Below, in pieces: positions 1 through 9,325 of a stretch of DNA of 64,000 nucleotides. Position 1 is the stretch's first letter. Every line of letters starts with the position of its first letter. A model generated the notes under the pieces. That model saw nothing but the letters and a program-made list of their open reading frames with translations. It ran no database searches and was not told the DNA's origin. The DNA lies in contig NZ_CP013692.1 of the NCBI RefSeq assembly GCF_001477625.1, forward strand, positions 372,001 to 436,000, written 5' to 3'. The position numbers and the translations under genes were made by a program. Source of the stretch: Paucibacter sp. KCTC 42545. Lineage in GTDB: Bacteria; Pseudomonadota; Gammaproteobacteria; Burkholderiales; Burkholderiaceae_C.

Positions 1-439
1 CTTCGGCGTGGCCGTGCCGGTCATTGATGGCTTTGAAGTGATCCAGGTCCAGCAGCAGCAGGCTGAACGTGCGGCCATGGCGCTGCGCGCGCGAGACGTT
101 CTGCGCAAGCACTTCTTTGCCGCGGCGGCGATTGGGCAGGCCGGTAAGGACGTCGGTGTGCGATTGCCAGAATCTTTGGCTGGATTCGCGCCAGCGCCGC
201 CAGGCGAAGATGCCCAAAAGCCAGGGCAGCACCGAGAAACTCAGCAGCAACTCGTCCAGCTCCCAGTTTTCATGTTGGGCAGAAAAGGCGCTGAAGATCT
301 CGAATACGTTGTGGCGGACAAAGAGCAAATGCAGCGCGACGACGGCGACCAGCAGAAGCAGCAATTCGAGTAGCGCAACACGCTCGCGATAGCACATGCG
401 CTTGAAGCGCCGTTTGGCAGACAGAGGGGCGAAGGGCAT
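1..439 (-). CDS. Diguanylate cyclase (GGDEF), 3' end outside window
   Basis: The gene reads leftward and leaves the window before its GGDEF signature. From an ATG at 439 the frame is open to base 1. An N-terminal hydrophobic stretch (about residues 20-40, Leu/Val rich) and a second one near residues 67-80 suggest two membrane segments. They are followed by the family motif TDVLTGLPNRRRG and by LDLDHFKAINDRHGH, the metal- and substrate-binding start of a GGDEF domain. The predicted role is synthesis of c-di-GMP from GTP at the inner membrane. The frame stays open upstream of 439 and no clear Shine-Dalgarno precedes the ATG, so the start is tentative. Activity cannot be judged because the GGDEF loop lies outside. 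It follows the rplY terminator, so it is probably transcribed separately. Confidence 0.85.
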   Translation of the reverse strand, partial: MPFAPLSAKRRFKRMCYRERVALLELLLLLVAVVALHLLFVRHNVFEIFSAFSAQHENWELDELLLSFSVLPWLLGIFAWRRWRESSQRFWQSHTDVLTGLPNRRRGKEVLAQNVSRAQRHGRTFSLLLLDLDHFKAINDRHGHAE

Positions 440-533
440 GCGGCTGAAGAGAGGGGGCTGCGCAAAGTTTGGACCTAGCGCAAACCCTAATTGGGCCGCA
501 AGCAGGCCGCTCAGGCCAGGAACTTTTGCCCAT

Positions 534-561
534 AAAAAAAGGCCCTGCATCGCAGGGCCTT
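534..561 (-). terminator. Rho-independent terminator after rplY
   Basis: On the minus strand an 8-bp G+C-rich stem (GGCCCTGC pairing with GCAGGGCC, three-base loop) is followed directly by a run of seven T residues. It lies about 40 bases after the rplY stop and should end the prs-rplY transcript before the diguanylate cyclase gene. Confidence 0.9.
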
Positions 562-599
562 CTACTTGCCTGGGCTCAAGAGCCCAAAGCGAGACTTAT

Positions 600-1226
600 T
601 TACTTCTTGCCTTTTTTCTTGCCCTTGCCGTCATCGGCAGGAGCGGCAACAGCCACGATCACTTCTTCAGCGACGGGTTCAACCGGCGTGGCAACCACGG
701 GGTTAGGCTTGCCGTGGGTCACAACCTTGACGCCGGCGGGCAGAGTCAGGTCATTGACGTGCACCGAGTGACCCTTGGTCAGGCCGCTCAGGTTCACTTC
801 GATGAACTCGGGCAGTTGCTGGGCCAGGCAGGTGATCAGCAGTTCGTTGATCACGTGGTTGACGGTGCAGCTGTCGGTCTTGACGGCAGGCGAAGTCTCT
901 TCACCGATGAAGTGCAAAGGCACCTTCTTGGTGATCTTGGTGGTGCCGTCAACGCGCTGGAAGTCAGCGTGCAGAACTTGCGGCTTGTAGGGGTGCAGTT
1001 GGAAGTCGCGCAGCAGAACTTGCGTGACGGTGCCGTTCAGTTCCATCTCGAGGATGGTGCTGTGGAAGGCTTCCTTCTTCAGCGCGTGGAACAGGGCGTT
1101 GTGGTCCAGTTCGACGTTGGCAGGCTCGCCGGCACCGAAAACGATGGCAGGCACGCGGCCAGAAATGCGCAGGCGGCGGCTCGCTCCGGTCCCCTGCAAA
1201 TTGCGCTCAAAAGCGACGAATTTCAT
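600..1226 (-). CDS. rplY: 50S ribosomal protein L25/general stress protein Ctc
   Basis: This is a 5S rRNA-binding ribosomal protein of the long Ctc type, about 208 residues. It has an N-terminal L25 beta-barrel (start MKFVAFERN, then [18 protein letters not shown]), a C-terminal TL5-like domain, and a low-complexity Ala tail ending in a Lys/Gly-rich tract. An in-frame ATG lies four codons upstream (1238), but GGAG at about 1234-1237 is correctly spaced for the ATG at 1226 and overlaps the upstream choice. It lies downstream of prs on the same strand, the usual order in betaproteobacteria. A strong terminator follows. In many relatives pth (peptidyl-tRNA hydrolase) comes next; here it does not. 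Confidence 0.96.
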   Translation of the reverse strand: MKFVAFERNLQGTGASRRLRISGRVPAIVFGAGEPANVELDHNALFHALKKEAFHSTILEMELNGTVTQVLLRDFQLHPYKPQVLHADFQRVDGTTKITKKVPLHFIGEETSPAVKTDSCTVNHVINELLITCLAQQLPEFIEVNLSGLTKGHSVHVNDLTLPAGVKVVTHGKPNPVVATPVEPVAEEVIVAVAAPADDGKGKKKGKK

Positions 1227-1344
1227 ATGGTTCTCCAAAAAGGATGAATGGAACGCCCGCGACCAGGCTGTTCCGGTAAAAGCGGCCCTGAACTACCGGG
1301 CCACAAGGAAAACAAGCCTCGGTGTTGCCACCCAGGCTCGTTGA

Positions 1345-2307
1345 TCAGAAATTGTTGTTCTGCTCGCTGAACAGCGAGGTCACCGACTCACCGTCCGAGA
1401 TGCGGCGGATGGTTTCTGCGAACAAGAAGGCCACCGACAGCTGGCGAATCTTGCCGCAAGCCTTGGCCGCGTCGTTCAGAGGAATGGTGTTGGTGATCAC
1501 GACCTCGTCCAGCATGGACTTGGAGATACGCTCGATCGCCGGGCCCGACAGAATCGGGTGGGTGCAATAAGCGAACACGCTCTTGGCGCCGCGATCCTTC
1601 AGCACTTCGGCGGCCTTCACCAGGGTGCCGGCGGTGTCGATCATGTCGTCCATGATGACGCAGTTGCGGCCATCGATTTCACCGATGACGTGCATCACTT
1701 CGGACACATTGGCGGCCGGACGGCGCTTGTCGATGATGGCCAGATCGCAACCGAGCTGCTTGGCCAGGGCACGCGCACGCACCACACCGCCAACGTCGGG
1801 GCTGACCACCACCAGATTGGAATAGTTGCGGGCCTTCAGGTCCGACAGCAGCACCGGCGAGGCGTAGATATTGTCGACCGGGATGTCGAAGAAGCCTTGG
1901 ATCTGGTCAGCGTGCAAGTCCATGGTCAGGACGCGCTCGACGCCGACCTTTTGCAGCAGGTCAGCCACCACCTTGGCCGAGATCGGCACACGGGTGGAGC
2001 GGGGGCGGCGGTCTTGACGGGCGTAACCGTAGTAGGGGATCACGGCAGTGATGCGGCGAGCGCTGGCGCGCTTCAGGGCATCAACCATGATCAACAGTTC
2101 CATCAGGTTTTCGTTGGTCGGCGCGCAGGTAGGCTGGACCACGAAGACATCACGTGCACGCACGTTCTGTTGAATCTCGACGGTGACTTCACCATCGGAG
2201 AAACGGCCAACAGTCGCCTTGCCGAGCTCGAGGCCCAGATGCGTGGCGATTTCTTGGGAGAGGACCGGATTGGCATTACCGGTGAAGAGCACGGTATTGA
2301 GCAGCAC
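1345..2307 (-). CDS. prs: Ribose-phosphate pyrophosphokinase (PRPP synthetase)
   Basis: It makes 5-phosphoribosyl-1-diphosphate from ribose-5-phosphate and ATP for purine, pyrimidine, His, Trp and NAD synthesis. The 320-residue protein has all class I marks: [16 protein letters not shown] (ATP site), [11 protein letters not shown] (metal binding), [14 protein letters not shown], the flexible-loop DKRRP and the PRPP loop [13 protein letters not shown]. The start is GTG at 2307, preceded by AAGGA about 7 bases upstream; a nearby ATG at 2314 is out of frame. tRNA-Gln lies upstream and rplY downstream, all on the minus strand. A second, divergent PRPP-synthetase-like gene lies at 46821-47708. Confidence 0.97.
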   Translation of the reverse strand: MLLNTVLFTGNANPVLSQEIATHLGLELGKATVGRFSDGEVTVEIQQNVRARDVFVVQPTCAPTNENLMELLIMVDALKRASARRITAVIPYYGYARQDRRPRSTRVPISAKVVADLLQKVGVERVLTMDLHADQIQGFFDIPVDNIYASPVLLSDLKARNYSNLVVVSPDVGGVVRARALAKQLGCDLAIIDKRRPAANVSEVMHVIGEIDGRNCVIMDDMIDTAGTLVKAAEVLKDRGAKSVFAYCTHPILSGPAIERISKSMLDEVVITNTIPLNDAAKACGKIRQLSVAFLFAETIRRISDGESVTSLFSEQNNNF

Positions 2308-2357
2308 GAGCCATCCTTTACGGAAAAGGACCCGTGGTCAGCCGCGTGTCCGGGTAG

Positions 2358-2393
2358 AAAAAACAAAAGCCCGTAACGTTAAATTAGCGGGCT
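2358..2393 (-). terminator. Terminator after tRNA-Gln
   Basis: Read on the minus strand, AGCCCG and CGGGCT form a 6-bp stem around a 14-base A+T-rich loop, followed by TTTTGTTTTTT. It lies about 40 bases beyond the 3' end of tRNA-Gln and before prs. It probably ends the ispE/tRNA transcript and separates it from prs. Confidence 0.75.
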
Positions 2394-2433
2394 ACGGATT
2401 CACTTGCGAATGCTGTGACTTCCTGAAGAAATT

Positions 2434-2510
2434 TGGCAGGGGAAGAAGGATTCGAACCTTCGCATGTCGGAATCAAAATCCGATGCCTTAACCAACTTGG
2501 CGACTCCCCT
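2434..2510 (-). tRNA. tRNA-Gln (anticodon UUG)
   Basis: A full cloverleaf can be folded on the minus strand. The acceptor is AGGGGAG with TTCCCCT (one terminal G-U pair), the T arm is GAAGG/CCTTC with the TTCGAAT loop, and the anticodon loop TTTTGAT has the UUG anticodon at 2474-2476. Discriminator G and CCA are encoded. It sits between ispE and prs, a common betaproteobacterial location. Confidence 0.97.
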
Positions 2511-2564
2511 ACACAGGACACTGCAGAGCTGCAGCACCCCATAACTTTCAGCGTCTTATCTTGC

Positions 2565-3566
2565 TTAGGCCCAACCGTAAAGTGGGTGCCGATCTAAGCA
2601 GCGGCAAATTCTAGCATGAAAATTAGAGGGTAAACCATCTAACCATGAATTTTTATCCGAAGATAAAGTGCCGCTTTTTCCTGTCTGCTTTGCCGGCGAA
2701 TCGTCAGGCCTGAGCCCATCGTTAAGCCTTGCAAATACTGCGCTTCCTGATCCCGTCATCCGGCTATTGCCAAACTCGGCTTCAAGAATCTGCAGTGCCT
2801 GAACAACTTCGGGGCAGTGGGCTTCGGCCGGCTTTTGTAGATCGTTACGACCAAAGCCATTCAAAAAGCTCGCTATCCCTTGCTTGTTCAACTCAACTGG
2901 CTTGGCATTCTCGCTCGAAGAGTGTTGACTCTTCTCGTTTGTGTGCTGCGCTTCGTTGTGTGCAGGAAAGCCCGCTACTATAGCCACAGAATTCGACCTT
3001 GCCAAGAGGGGGCTCGAAAATATTTGCTGTGTGGAGATGCTTTGAGCGGGTTTGAGGACCGCAAAAGTCATCTGCGGCAAATCGATGGGATGCAGGATTT
3101 CCCCGATGCCTTCTACAAACGCGTGCCTTCCGCCCAGAAAAAACGGCACGTCGGCGCCCAGGCTCAATCCCAGTGAAAAAAGTTTTTCCAAGGGCCAGTT
3201 AAGGTCCCATAAACGGTTCAAAGCCAGCAAAGTGGAGGCCGCGTCGGAGGATCCCCCGCCCATGCCCGCGCCCGCAGGGATGCGTTTTTCAAGATGGATG
3301 TCGGCGCCATAGTTGCAACCGCTTTGCGCTTGCAGGGCCCGCGCCGCGCGCAGGCACAGGTCGTCGGCGGGCAAGATTGCACTGGCATCGGCGGCGTCGT
3401 GCCGCGTCAAATGGCCGTCGCTGCGGCGTTCGAAGTGCAGGGTGTCGGCCCAATCAATCAGGGCGAAGATCGATTGCAGCAGGTGGTAGCCGTCGGGCCG
3501 TTTGCCGACAACGTGCAAAAAGAGATTGAGCTTGGCGGGAGCGGGGACGTCGTAAATCGCGTGCAT
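2565..3566 (-). CDS. ispE: 4-diphosphocytidyl-2-C-methyl-D-erythritol kinase, with unusual insertions
   Basis: This GHMP kinase of the MEP isoprenoid pathway phosphorylates CDP-ME using ATP. The N-terminus PAPAKLNLFLHVVGKRPDGY, the ATP loop PAGAGMGGGSSDAA (about residues 97-110) and the C-terminal MTGSGSAVFAR (270-280) are intact. At 333 residues it is longer than typical IspE (roughly 280-300). The excess is a polar segment at about residues 188-231 and a Ser/Lys-rich segment at about 283-312. Both are encoded by DNA near 50% G+C by hand count, well below the flanks. The start is ATG at 3566, 18 bases after lolB, with no obvious Shine-Dalgarno. It is probably still active because the motifs survive. 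Confidence 0.94.
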   Translation of the reverse strand: MHAIYDVPAPAKLNLFLHVVGKRPDGYHLLQSIFALIDWADTLHFERRSDGHLTRHDAADASAILPADDLCLRAARALQAQSGCNYGADIHLEKRIPAGAGMGGGSSDAASTLLALNRLWDLNWPLEKLFSLGLSLGADVPFFLGGRHAFVEGIGEILHPIDLPQMTFAVLKPAQSISTQQIFSSPLLARSNSVAIVAGFPAHNEAQHTNEKSQHSSSENAKPVELNKQGIASFLNGFGRNDLQKPAEAHCPEVVQALQILEAEFGNSRMTGSGSAVFARLNDGLRPDDSPAKQTGKSGTLSSDKNSWLDGLPSNFHARICRCLDRHPLYGWA

Positions 3567-3584
3567 GGGAGCAAGGGAAACAGA

Positions 3585-4205
3585 TCAGGGAGTGGCGCTG
3601 GAGGGTTCGACGCGGGCACGCAGCGTGACGATGGGCTCGCTGGAGTTCGCTTTGGCGCCTGCACTGGCGCTTTTTGCCGCCGTGATCACGCCTTGCTTGC
3701 CGGCGGCATCAAAGGCGCTGAGGTCAATGCGCCAGCCCAGTTGTTCAAAGCCGGCCTGTTCTTGAGCCAGCGGCCGGCTGCTCAATTGGGGCCAGGGCCG
3801 ACCTTGCAGCCAATCAAACAAGGCGGCGACAGGTATTGCCTCGCCCAGCAGTTCGCGGCTCAGTTCATCCAGATCGGAGAATTGGCGCTCGCCCTCGGGG
3901 GTTTGCAGCTTGACTTCGCCGGCGCCCCAAGTCGCGCGCGCCACCAGGCTGCCCAGCGGCGTGCTCAGCTCCAGCTGCCCGGCGGCGGGGTTGCCGCTGA
4001 GATCAAAGCCCACATTGCCGCCGGTGGGGCGTGCGGTGCTGCTGCTGACCTGAATGCTGAGTCGGCCTGTCAAATGCACATCGCCTTCCGCCCTGACAAC
4101 TACAGGCTTGGCGGGCAAGCCGGCGCAGCCGATCAGACCGCCACTCAAACCCGCGGCGAGCAGGGCAGCCATTGCCGCCCGCGAAAGCTGCCTCACAGCC
4201 TTCAC
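3585..4205 (-). CDS. lolB: Outer-membrane lipoprotein insertion protein LolB
   Basis: LolB receives lipoproteins from LolA and inserts them into the outer membrane. The 206-residue product has a lipoprotein signal peptide with lipobox LIGC (Cys27 lipidated), followed by a LolB-like beta fold with recognisable positions (GRLSIQV; YRIDLS-like WRIDLS near 165). The identification also rests on its position next to ispE, a conserved pair in this order. The start is GTG at 4205, overlapping the stop of the upstream TPR gene as GTGA, which implies translational coupling. Sequence identity within LolB is generally low, so the context matters. Confidence 0.88.
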   Translation of the reverse strand: MKAVRQLSRAAMAALLAAGLSGGLIGCAGLPAKPVVVRAEGDVHLTGRLSIQVSSSTARPTGGNVGFDLSGNPAAGQLELSTPLGSLVARATWGAGEVKLQTPEGERQFSDLDELSRELLGEAIPVAALFDWLQGRPWPQLSSRPLAQEQAGFEQLGWRIDLSAFDAAGKQGVITAAKSASAGAKANSSEPIVTLRARVEPSSATP

Positions 4206-6052
4206 AGCGCAACCTTCAGTCGTTTGAGTGTTTCTAACAAGGCTTCGTTCTTGGGGTCGCGCTTGAGGCCTTCTTGCCAGATCTGGCGGGCTTCTTCGGG
4301 TTGATCATTGGCCCACAGCACCTCGCCCAGGTGGGCGGCGATCTCGGCGTCGGGCCGGGCGGCATAGGACTGACGCAGCAGGCGCAAGGCCTCTGCCTTG
4401 CGGCCCAGGCGGAATTCGACCCAGCCCATGCTGTCGAGGATGAAGGGCTCGGTGGGCACAAAGCTGAGCGCCTTGGCAATCAACTCGCGCGCTTCTTCTA
4501 GGCGGATATTGCGTTCGGCCAGCGAGTAACCCAGCGCGTTGTAAGCGTGAAAGTGATCGGCCTTGGTGGCGATGACCTTGCGCAGCAACTGCTCCATCTC
4601 TTCAAAGCGGCCGAGCTTCTCCGCCATCATGGATTGCTCATAAAGCATGTCCGCGTCACCTTGGATGCGCTCATTGGCTTTGGCCAGCACCTCGTAAGCG
4701 GCTTGCCAGTCATGCGCCTCGCGCAGCAGTTGCGATTCGGCCAGCAGCTTGCTGCGCAGTTTCTCCGGGCTGTCTTCAGGCAAGGTCTGAATGATGGCGC
4801 GGGCCTGGCTCATCTTGCCCTGGCGGGCCAGCAAGGAGGCGCGGCGGAACTGCGCCTCCATCAGGCGATCGGGGCTGTCGACCTTGATCAGCCAGGCTTC
4901 GGCGGATTGCAGGTCGCCGCGCATCTCGGCCGCCTGGGCCAGCATCAACCAAGCTTGCTGGCGGGCTTCGCGCTCGGCCGCTTCCTGGTTTTGTGCCTGA
5001 GCGGCGTTGGATGGCGTGGGGTTCTTGTCCAGCAGGGCCAAGTATTCGCCCAGGGCGTTCTCGGCCTCTTGGGGGTGGCTCATGTCCAGCTCAAGCGCGC
5101 CGAGTCCAAACCAGGCGGTAGAGATTTGCGGCGCGGCCTGGGTCACGGTGCGGAACTCTTTGGCGGCATCGGCCGCGCGCTGGGCCCGCACCAAGGCCTG
5201 GCCATAAGCCAGGCGCAGGGCGTGATTGTTTGGCTGGGTGGCCAAGCGTGCTTTGATCAAGCTTTCCGCCTCGGGGCGGGTCGCCATCAGCTCCAGCGCC
5301 AGTTGCATGGCGTCATCGGAATCTGGATATTCAGCGGCCAAATCTTTGTTCAGGCTGAACGCGCGCGCCGTGTCGCCGGCCGCAATGCTCAGCCGGGCTT
5401 GGGTCAGCAGGGCGGCAAGCCGGGTCTCTTTTTGCGCGGCGGCTGATTCCAGCACCGGGTCCATGGCGGCCAAGACCCGTTTGGGCTCGGCCGCGCGCTG
5501 GAACAAGCGGGGCATGGACAGCAGCACGCCACTGCGCTGCTCGACCGGGCTGAGTGCCAGCAGGGCGCGCAGGGGCTCGGGCGCTTCGTTGGGGCGATTC
5601 AGCGCGGCCAGTAATTGCAGCGTCATCTGTTGGGCGGCGGCTGACTTGGGCAGGGTGTCGCGCCAGGCCTTGGCTGCTTGCAGGGCCTGATCACCGGCAC
5701 GCGCTTGCAGGGCGATGCTCACAACGCGGTTGAACAGCTCCTCATCACTGGTGCGCCGGGCGGCGTCCAGCAGCACTTGGTAGGCCACGCCGGGCTGGCC
5801 GCTGCGCAATTCCATTTCGCCCACCAGCAGTTGGTAGAACAGTGGTGCGTCCAGCTCCGAATTGAGGGGGGCGGAGGCGGCGTCGCTTGCGGCGGCGGGC
5901 TTGGGTTCGGCTGGTTTGGCCTGCGCGGCCGGTGCAGCCGGTGCAGCCCATGCGGCCACGCTCGTCAAGCTCATCAAACCGGCGCTCAACAAAGCCAGGC
6001 TGGCCTTGCGTGGAAAGGAAGAAAGACCGCCTGGGCGGCAATACTCGGGCAT
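4202..6052 (-). CDS. Exported tetratricopeptide repeat protein
   Basis: The 616-residue protein has an N-terminal signal peptide (hydrophobic core ALLSAGLMSLTSVAAWA, cut near AWA-AP) and an Ala/Pro-rich linker to about residue 60. Helical TPR repeats follow through the whole length; clear units include AYNALGYSLAERNIRLEEA and DSMGWVEFRLGRKAEALRLL near the C-terminus. TPR proteins of this kind upstream of lolB are widespread in betaproteobacteria. They probably scaffold protein-protein contacts in the periplasm or at the outer membrane, but no specific function is known to me. The ATG at 6052 is preceded by AGGAG five bases upstream. It is coupled to lolB by a 4-base overlap. Confidence 0.9.
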   Translation of the reverse strand: MPEYCRPGGLSSFPRKASLALLSAGLMSLTSVAAWAAPAAPAAQAKPAEPKPAAASDAASAPLNSELDAPLFYQLLVGEMELRSGQPGVAYQVLLDAARRTSDEELFNRVVSIALQARAGDQALQAAKAWRDTLPKSAAAQQMTLQLLAALNRPNEAPEPLRALLALSPVEQRSGVLLSMPRLFQRAAEPKRVLAAMDPVLESAAAQKETRLAALLTQARLSIAAGDTARAFSLNKDLAAEYPDSDDAMQLALELMATRPEAESLIKARLATQPNNHALRLAYGQALVRAQRAADAAKEFRTVTQAAPQISTAWFGLGALELDMSHPQEAENALGEYLALLDKNPTPSNAAQAQNQEAAEREARQQAWLMLAQAAEMRGDLQSAEAWLIKVDSPDRLMEAQFRRASLLARQGKMSQARAIIQTLPEDSPEKLRSKLLAESQLLREAHDWQAAYEVLAKANERIQGDADMLYEQSMMAEKLGRFEEMEQLLRKVIATKADHFHAYNALGYSLAERNIRLEEARELIAKALSFVPTEPFILDSMGWVEFRLGRKAEALRLLRQSYAARPDAEIAAHLGEVLWANDQPEEARQIWQEGLKRDPKNEALLETLKRLKVAL

Positions 6053-6126
6053 GAAAGCTCCTGCGTGAACGATGCTGCGGGGCGATGACTGGGCAAGGAC
6101 TTGCTTTGCCCCTCATTCTGCCCCGA

Positions 6127-6132
6127 TATGAT
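6127..6132 (+). promoter_or_regulatory. -10 box placing mutM start at the 5' end (leaderless candidate)
   Basis: TATGAT matches five of six bases of the sigma-70 -10 consensus and is followed by exactly six bases before the mutM ATG. Transcription normally starts about 7 bases after the -10, so the mRNA would begin at or next to the A of the ATG. No Shine-Dalgarno sequence is present. The -35 is weak. Confidence 0.5.
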
Positions 6133-6138
6133 GGCCGC

Positions 6139-6978
6139 ATGCCCGAGCTCCCCGAAGTCGAAGTCACCCGCCGCAGCTTTGCGCAAGCCATTGAAGGCGC
6201 TACGGTGACCCGCGTGGCCCTGGGTAAAGCGCTGCGCTGGCCGCTGGGGCTGGCGCCCGATAGCTTGGTGGGCGGCCGTGTTGGCGCCGTGACCCGCCGA
6301 GGTAAATATTTGTGGCTGCCGATATCCGAGCCGGTGGCCGAGGGCGGCTTGCTGCTGCACCTGGGCATGTCGGGCTCGCTGGCCTTCAGCGCCGCGCCGC
6401 AAAGTACGCCAAGCGCACCCGGCCCGCATGACCATTTCGACCTCTACACCGACCGTGGCTTGCTGCGTCTGAATGATCCGCGTCGCTTTGGCGCCGTGGT
6501 CTGGTCGCCTGCCTTTGATCAACCCCCGGCCGCTAAGCTGTTGGCCGGCCTGGGCCTTGAGCCTTTTGACCCGCGCTTCACCGGTGAGTACCTGCGCGCG
6601 GGCTTGAGCGGGCGCCGGGTGGCGGTGAAGTCGGCCCTGCTGGCGGGCGATATCGTTGTGGGCGCCGGCAATATCTACGCTTGCGAATCCCTGTTTTTGG
6701 CCGGCATTGACCCTCGGCTGGCCGCATCCAAAGTCAGCCGGCCGCGGGCCGAGCGCTTGGCGCAGGCTGTGCGCGGCGTGCTGGCCCAGGCGCTGGAGGC
6801 CGGCGGTACCACCTTGCGCGACTTCAAAGATGCGCACGGCGTGGCCGGCAGTTTTCAAATGCAGGCCAGCGTCTATGGCCGCGAAGGCCTGCCCTGCTTG
6901 CGCTGCGACACCCCGGTGCGCCGCATCGTGCAGGGCCAGCGCTCCACCTTTTTCTGCCCCAAATGCCAAAAGAAGTAG
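6139..6978 (+). CDS. mutM: Formamidopyrimidine-DNA glycosylase (8-oxoguanine repair)
   Basis: This bifunctional glycosylase/AP lyase removes 8-oxoG and FaPy lesions. Translation begins MPELPEVEV: after Met removal Pro2 is the Schiff-base nucleophile and Glu3 the acid/base residue. RRGKYLW carries the beta-hairpin Lys. The C-terminus has the zinc finger C253-x2-C256-x16-C273-x2-C276. A longer open frame exists upstream (from 6085), but catalysis requires the Pro at position 2, so the start is fixed at 6139. The last 16 bases overlap mutY, the other glycosylase of the same 8-oxoG pathway, so the two are co-expressed. It is divergent from the TPR-lolB-ispE operon. Confidence 0.97.
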   Translation: MPELPEVEVTRRSFAQAIEGATVTRVALGKALRWPLGLAPDSLVGGRVGAVTRRGKYLWLPISEPVAEGGLLLHLGMSGSLAFSAAPQSTPSAPGPHDHFDLYTDRGLLRLNDPRRFGAVVWSPAFDQPPAAKLLAGLGLEPFDPRFTGEYLRAGLSGRRVAVKSALLAGDIVVGAGNIYACESLFLAGIDPRLAASKVSRPRAERLAQAVRGVLAQALEAGGTTLRDFKDAHGVAGSFQMQASVYGREGLPCLRCDTPVRRIVQGQRSTFFCPKCQKK

Positions 6979-7994
6979 TCGATTTTTTCGCGCCGCGCCT
7001 GGTAGCCTGGCAGCGCAGCCATGGTCGCAATAGCTTGCCTTGGCAGAACACCCGCGACCCTTACCGCGTCTGGCTGTCCGAGATCATGTTGCAGCAGACC
7101 CAGGTGACGACGGTGCTGGGCTACTACCAGCGCTTTCTGGAGCGTTTTCCCACGGTGCTCGATCTTGGTGCGGCCACGCTGGACGAGGTTTTGGCGCTGT
7201 GGGCGGGCCTGGGCTATTACAGCCGGGCGCGCAATTTGCACGCTTGCGCGCAAGCCGTGGCCAGCCAGCATGCGGGGCAGTTCCCGGGCACGGCTGCGGC
7301 CCTGCAGGAATTGCCCGGCATCGGCCGCTCGACCGCAGCGGCCATTGCGGCTTTTTGCTTTGGCGAGCGGGTGGCGATTCTGGACGGCAATGTCAAGCGC
7401 GTGCTGACCCGCTTGCTGGCTTTCGAGGGCGATATGGCCAGCGCGGCAGAGGAGAAAAAGCTCTGGCTGCTGGCCGCCGAGCTGCTGCCAGCGCAGGGTG
7501 ATCAGATGACGGCTTACACCCAGGGCTTGATGGATCTGGGTTCAGGTGTGTGCACGGCTCGCTCGCCGCAGTGCTTGCTGTGCCCGGTGCAAGAGTTGTG
7601 TGCCGGCCGTGCGCAGGGCGAGCCGACGCGTTTCCCGATCAAAACCAAGAAATTGAAGCGCAGCCGGCGCGAGAACTGGTGGCTCTGGCTCGAGCATGAG
7701 GGTCAGGTCTTGCTGAGCCAACGCCCGGCCACCGGCGTGTGGGCGGGTCTGTGGAGCTTGCCCATGTATGACGATGAGGCGGCGCTGCAGCAAGCGGCCA
7801 GCGCGCTGGCCACGCCGCTGGAGCCTATGCCGGGCATCAAGCATGTGCTGACCCATTTCGACTGGACCTTGCATACCCAGCGTGCTGAATTGCGCGCCCG
7901 GCCGGACGCCGGCCAATTCGGCGGAGAATGGGTCGCTCGCGAGCGCTTGGCTGAATACGCCTTGCCGGCGCCGCTGAAAAAACTAATTGGCTGA
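6963..7994 (+). CDS. mutY: A/G-specific adenine glycosylase
   Basis: It removes adenine mispaired with 8-oxoG, acting after MutM has failed to excise the lesion. The 343-residue protein has the HhH-GPD domain ([11 protein letters not shown] with catalytic Glu; [12 protein letters not shown] hairpin; [10 protein letters not shown] with catalytic Asp). It also has a [4Fe-4S] ligand set C197-x6-C204-x2-C207-x5-C213 and a C-terminal NUDIX-like 8-oxoG recognition domain (about 230-343). The ATG at 6963 lies inside mutM in another frame, an overlap of 16 bases, so translation is probably coupled. Confidence 0.97.
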   Translation: MPKEVVDFFAPRLVAWQRSHGRNSLPWQNTRDPYRVWLSEIMLQQTQVTTVLGYYQRFLERFPTVLDLGAATLDEVLALWAGLGYYSRARNLHACAQAVASQHAGQFPGTAAALQELPGIGRSTAAAIAAFCFGERVAILDGNVKRVLTRLLAFEGDMASAAEEKKLWLLAAELLPAQGDQMTAYTQGLMDLGSGVCTARSPQCLLCPVQELCAGRAQGEPTRFPIKTKKLKRSRRENWWLWLEHEGQVLLSQRPATGVWAGLWSLPMYDDEAALQQAASALATPLEPMPGIKHVLTHFDWTLHTQRAELRARPDAGQFGGEWVARERLAEYALPAPLKKLIG

Positions 7995-8020
7995 CACCAC
8001 GTTGGCAGCTTGGGGCTTAG

Positions 8021-8323
8021 ATGAATAGCGCAGTTAAAACCACCATCGAATCGGCACTGGTGGCCTTGTTTGCCGCCGGCTGCTGCCTGTGGTTTCTGGT
8101 CTCCGCCGCCAATCTGGACGAGCCGCCTGCGGCGCGCATCGTCTTGCTAGCCGTCGGGCTGGCCATTTGCCTGGCGGCGCATTGGGCGTTTATGGCCGTG
8201 GTGCTCAAGCGCAGCGGCCGCTCGTTGCTGCTGTGGCTGCCTTTTGTGGTGATCTTTGTGCCTGTTGGCAGCGCGGTGCTGCTGGCTATTCTGTTTTCCG
8301 AGGACAAGCCTCAGCAGGCTTGA
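8021..8323 (+). CDS. Small inner-membrane protein, function unknown
   Basis: The 100-residue protein shows three hydrophobic segments, at about residues 10-30 (LVALFAAGCCLWFLV), 38-62 and 71-93 (LLLWLPFVVIFVPVGSAVLLAILF). It ends in a short charged tail, the pattern of a three-helix inner-membrane protein. It lies 26 bases after mutY on the same strand and could be co-transcribed. I do not recognise a family. The reading frame and its hydrophobic periodicity support a real gene. The ATG at 8021 has only a weak upstream purine stretch. Confidence 0.65.
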   Translation: MNSAVKTTIESALVALFAAGCCLWFLVSAANLDEPPAARIVLLAVGLAICLAAHWAFMAVVLKRSGRSLLLWLPFVVIFVPVGSAVLLAILFSEDKPQQA

Positions 8324-8362
8324 GCCCTCGCGCCTGCGTGCTCGGGCAGGCAAGCACTGCGA

Positions 8363-9325
8363 TCAGCGCGCGTCCAGCTCCCGGTGGCGTTTGAGCACCT
8401 GGCCGTGGCTGGCGAATTTGCGCGCCAGCGCCTCGACCAAGAAGACCGAGCGATGCTGGCCGCCGGTGCAGCCAATCGCCACCGTCAAATAACTGCGCTG
8501 ATCAGCGGCATAGCTGGGCAGCCAGGTGGCCAGGAAGCCGGAGATCTGACCCATCATCAAGTCCACCTCGGGCTGGGCCGACAAATAGTCAGCCACCGGC
8601 GCGTCGCGCCCGTTCAGCGGCCGCAGTTCGCGGTCGTAATAGGGGTTGGGTAGCACGCGCACGTCGAACACCAGGTCGGCATCGCTGGGCACGCCATGCT
8701 TGAAAGCGAAAGACTGGAACACCAGCGTCAGCGTGGTGCCGTCCACCACCACCAAGTCGCGCACCCAGGCGCGCAACTGGGCTGGGCGCAGCTGGGATGT
8801 GTCCAGCACGGTAGATTCCACCCGCAGGGCGCTGAGCAGCTCGCGCTCCAGCGTGATGGCGTCCAGCAAGGCGCGGTGCTGATCTTCGCCTTCGGTCTGC
8901 AACTGTTGGCCGAGGTCTTGGCGCAGTGGGTGCGGGCGGCGCGTCTCGGAGAAGCGCCGCATCAAGGCTTCGGTATTGGCGTCCAGAAAGATCGAACGCA
9001 CCGGCACGCCTTCGGCGCGCAGTTTTTTGATCAGGGGCAGCAGCAAGGGCAGGGAGCCGACGCTGCGCACATCCACCGCAATCGCCACATGGCGCTTGCC
9101 GCGCAGCTTCTCCAGGCTCAGAAACTCCAGCAGCAACTCGGCCGGCAGGTTGTCGACGCAGAAAAAGCCGGCATCTTCCAGCGCATGCATCACCACCGAT
9201 TTGCCGCCACCCGACATGCCGGTGACCAGCACCACATCGCTTTGCATGGGCGCTTCTGCGGTGCTGCCATTGCTGGCCAGTGCTGAGTCCGGCGTAGGGG
9301 CGTCGTTCTCGGTGCTGCTGCTCAT
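8363..9325 (-). CDS. rapZ: RNase adapter protein RapZ
   Basis: This is a nucleotide-binding protein of the RapZ/YvcJ family. In enterobacteria it directs small RNAs to RNase E and so controls GlmS; elsewhere the target is unknown. Walker A GMSGGGKS lies at about residues 36-43 and the C-terminal RNA-binding motif [14 protein letters not shown] near 285-300. The first 26 residues are a Ser/Glu/Ala-rich extension before the conserved core ([10 protein letters not shown]), making the protein 320 residues against about 284 in E. coli. The start at 9325 overlaps the recN stop (ATGA), which favours it over the internal Met. It is the third gene of nadK-recN-rapZ. Confidence 0.93.
   Translation of the reverse strand: MSSSTENDAPTPDSALASNGSTAEAPMQSDVVLVTGMSGGGKSVVMHALEDAGFFCVDNLPAELLLEFLSLEKLRGKRHVAIAVDVRSVGSLPLLLPLIKKLRAEGVPVRSIFLDANTEALMRRFSETRRPHPLRQDLGQQLQTEGEDQHRALLDAITLERELLSALRVESTVLDTSQLRPAQLRAWVRDLVVVDGTTLTLVFQSFAFKHGVPSDADLVFDVRVLPNPYYDRELRPLNGRDAPVADYLSAQPEVDLMMGQISGFLATWLPSYAADQRSYLTVAIGCTGGQHRSVFLVEALARKFASHGQVLKRHRELDAR

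Noticed and set aside
6085..6138. Extended N-terminus of MutM from 6085
   Set aside because: MutM needs Pro as residue 2 for catalysis, which only the start at 6139 gives.
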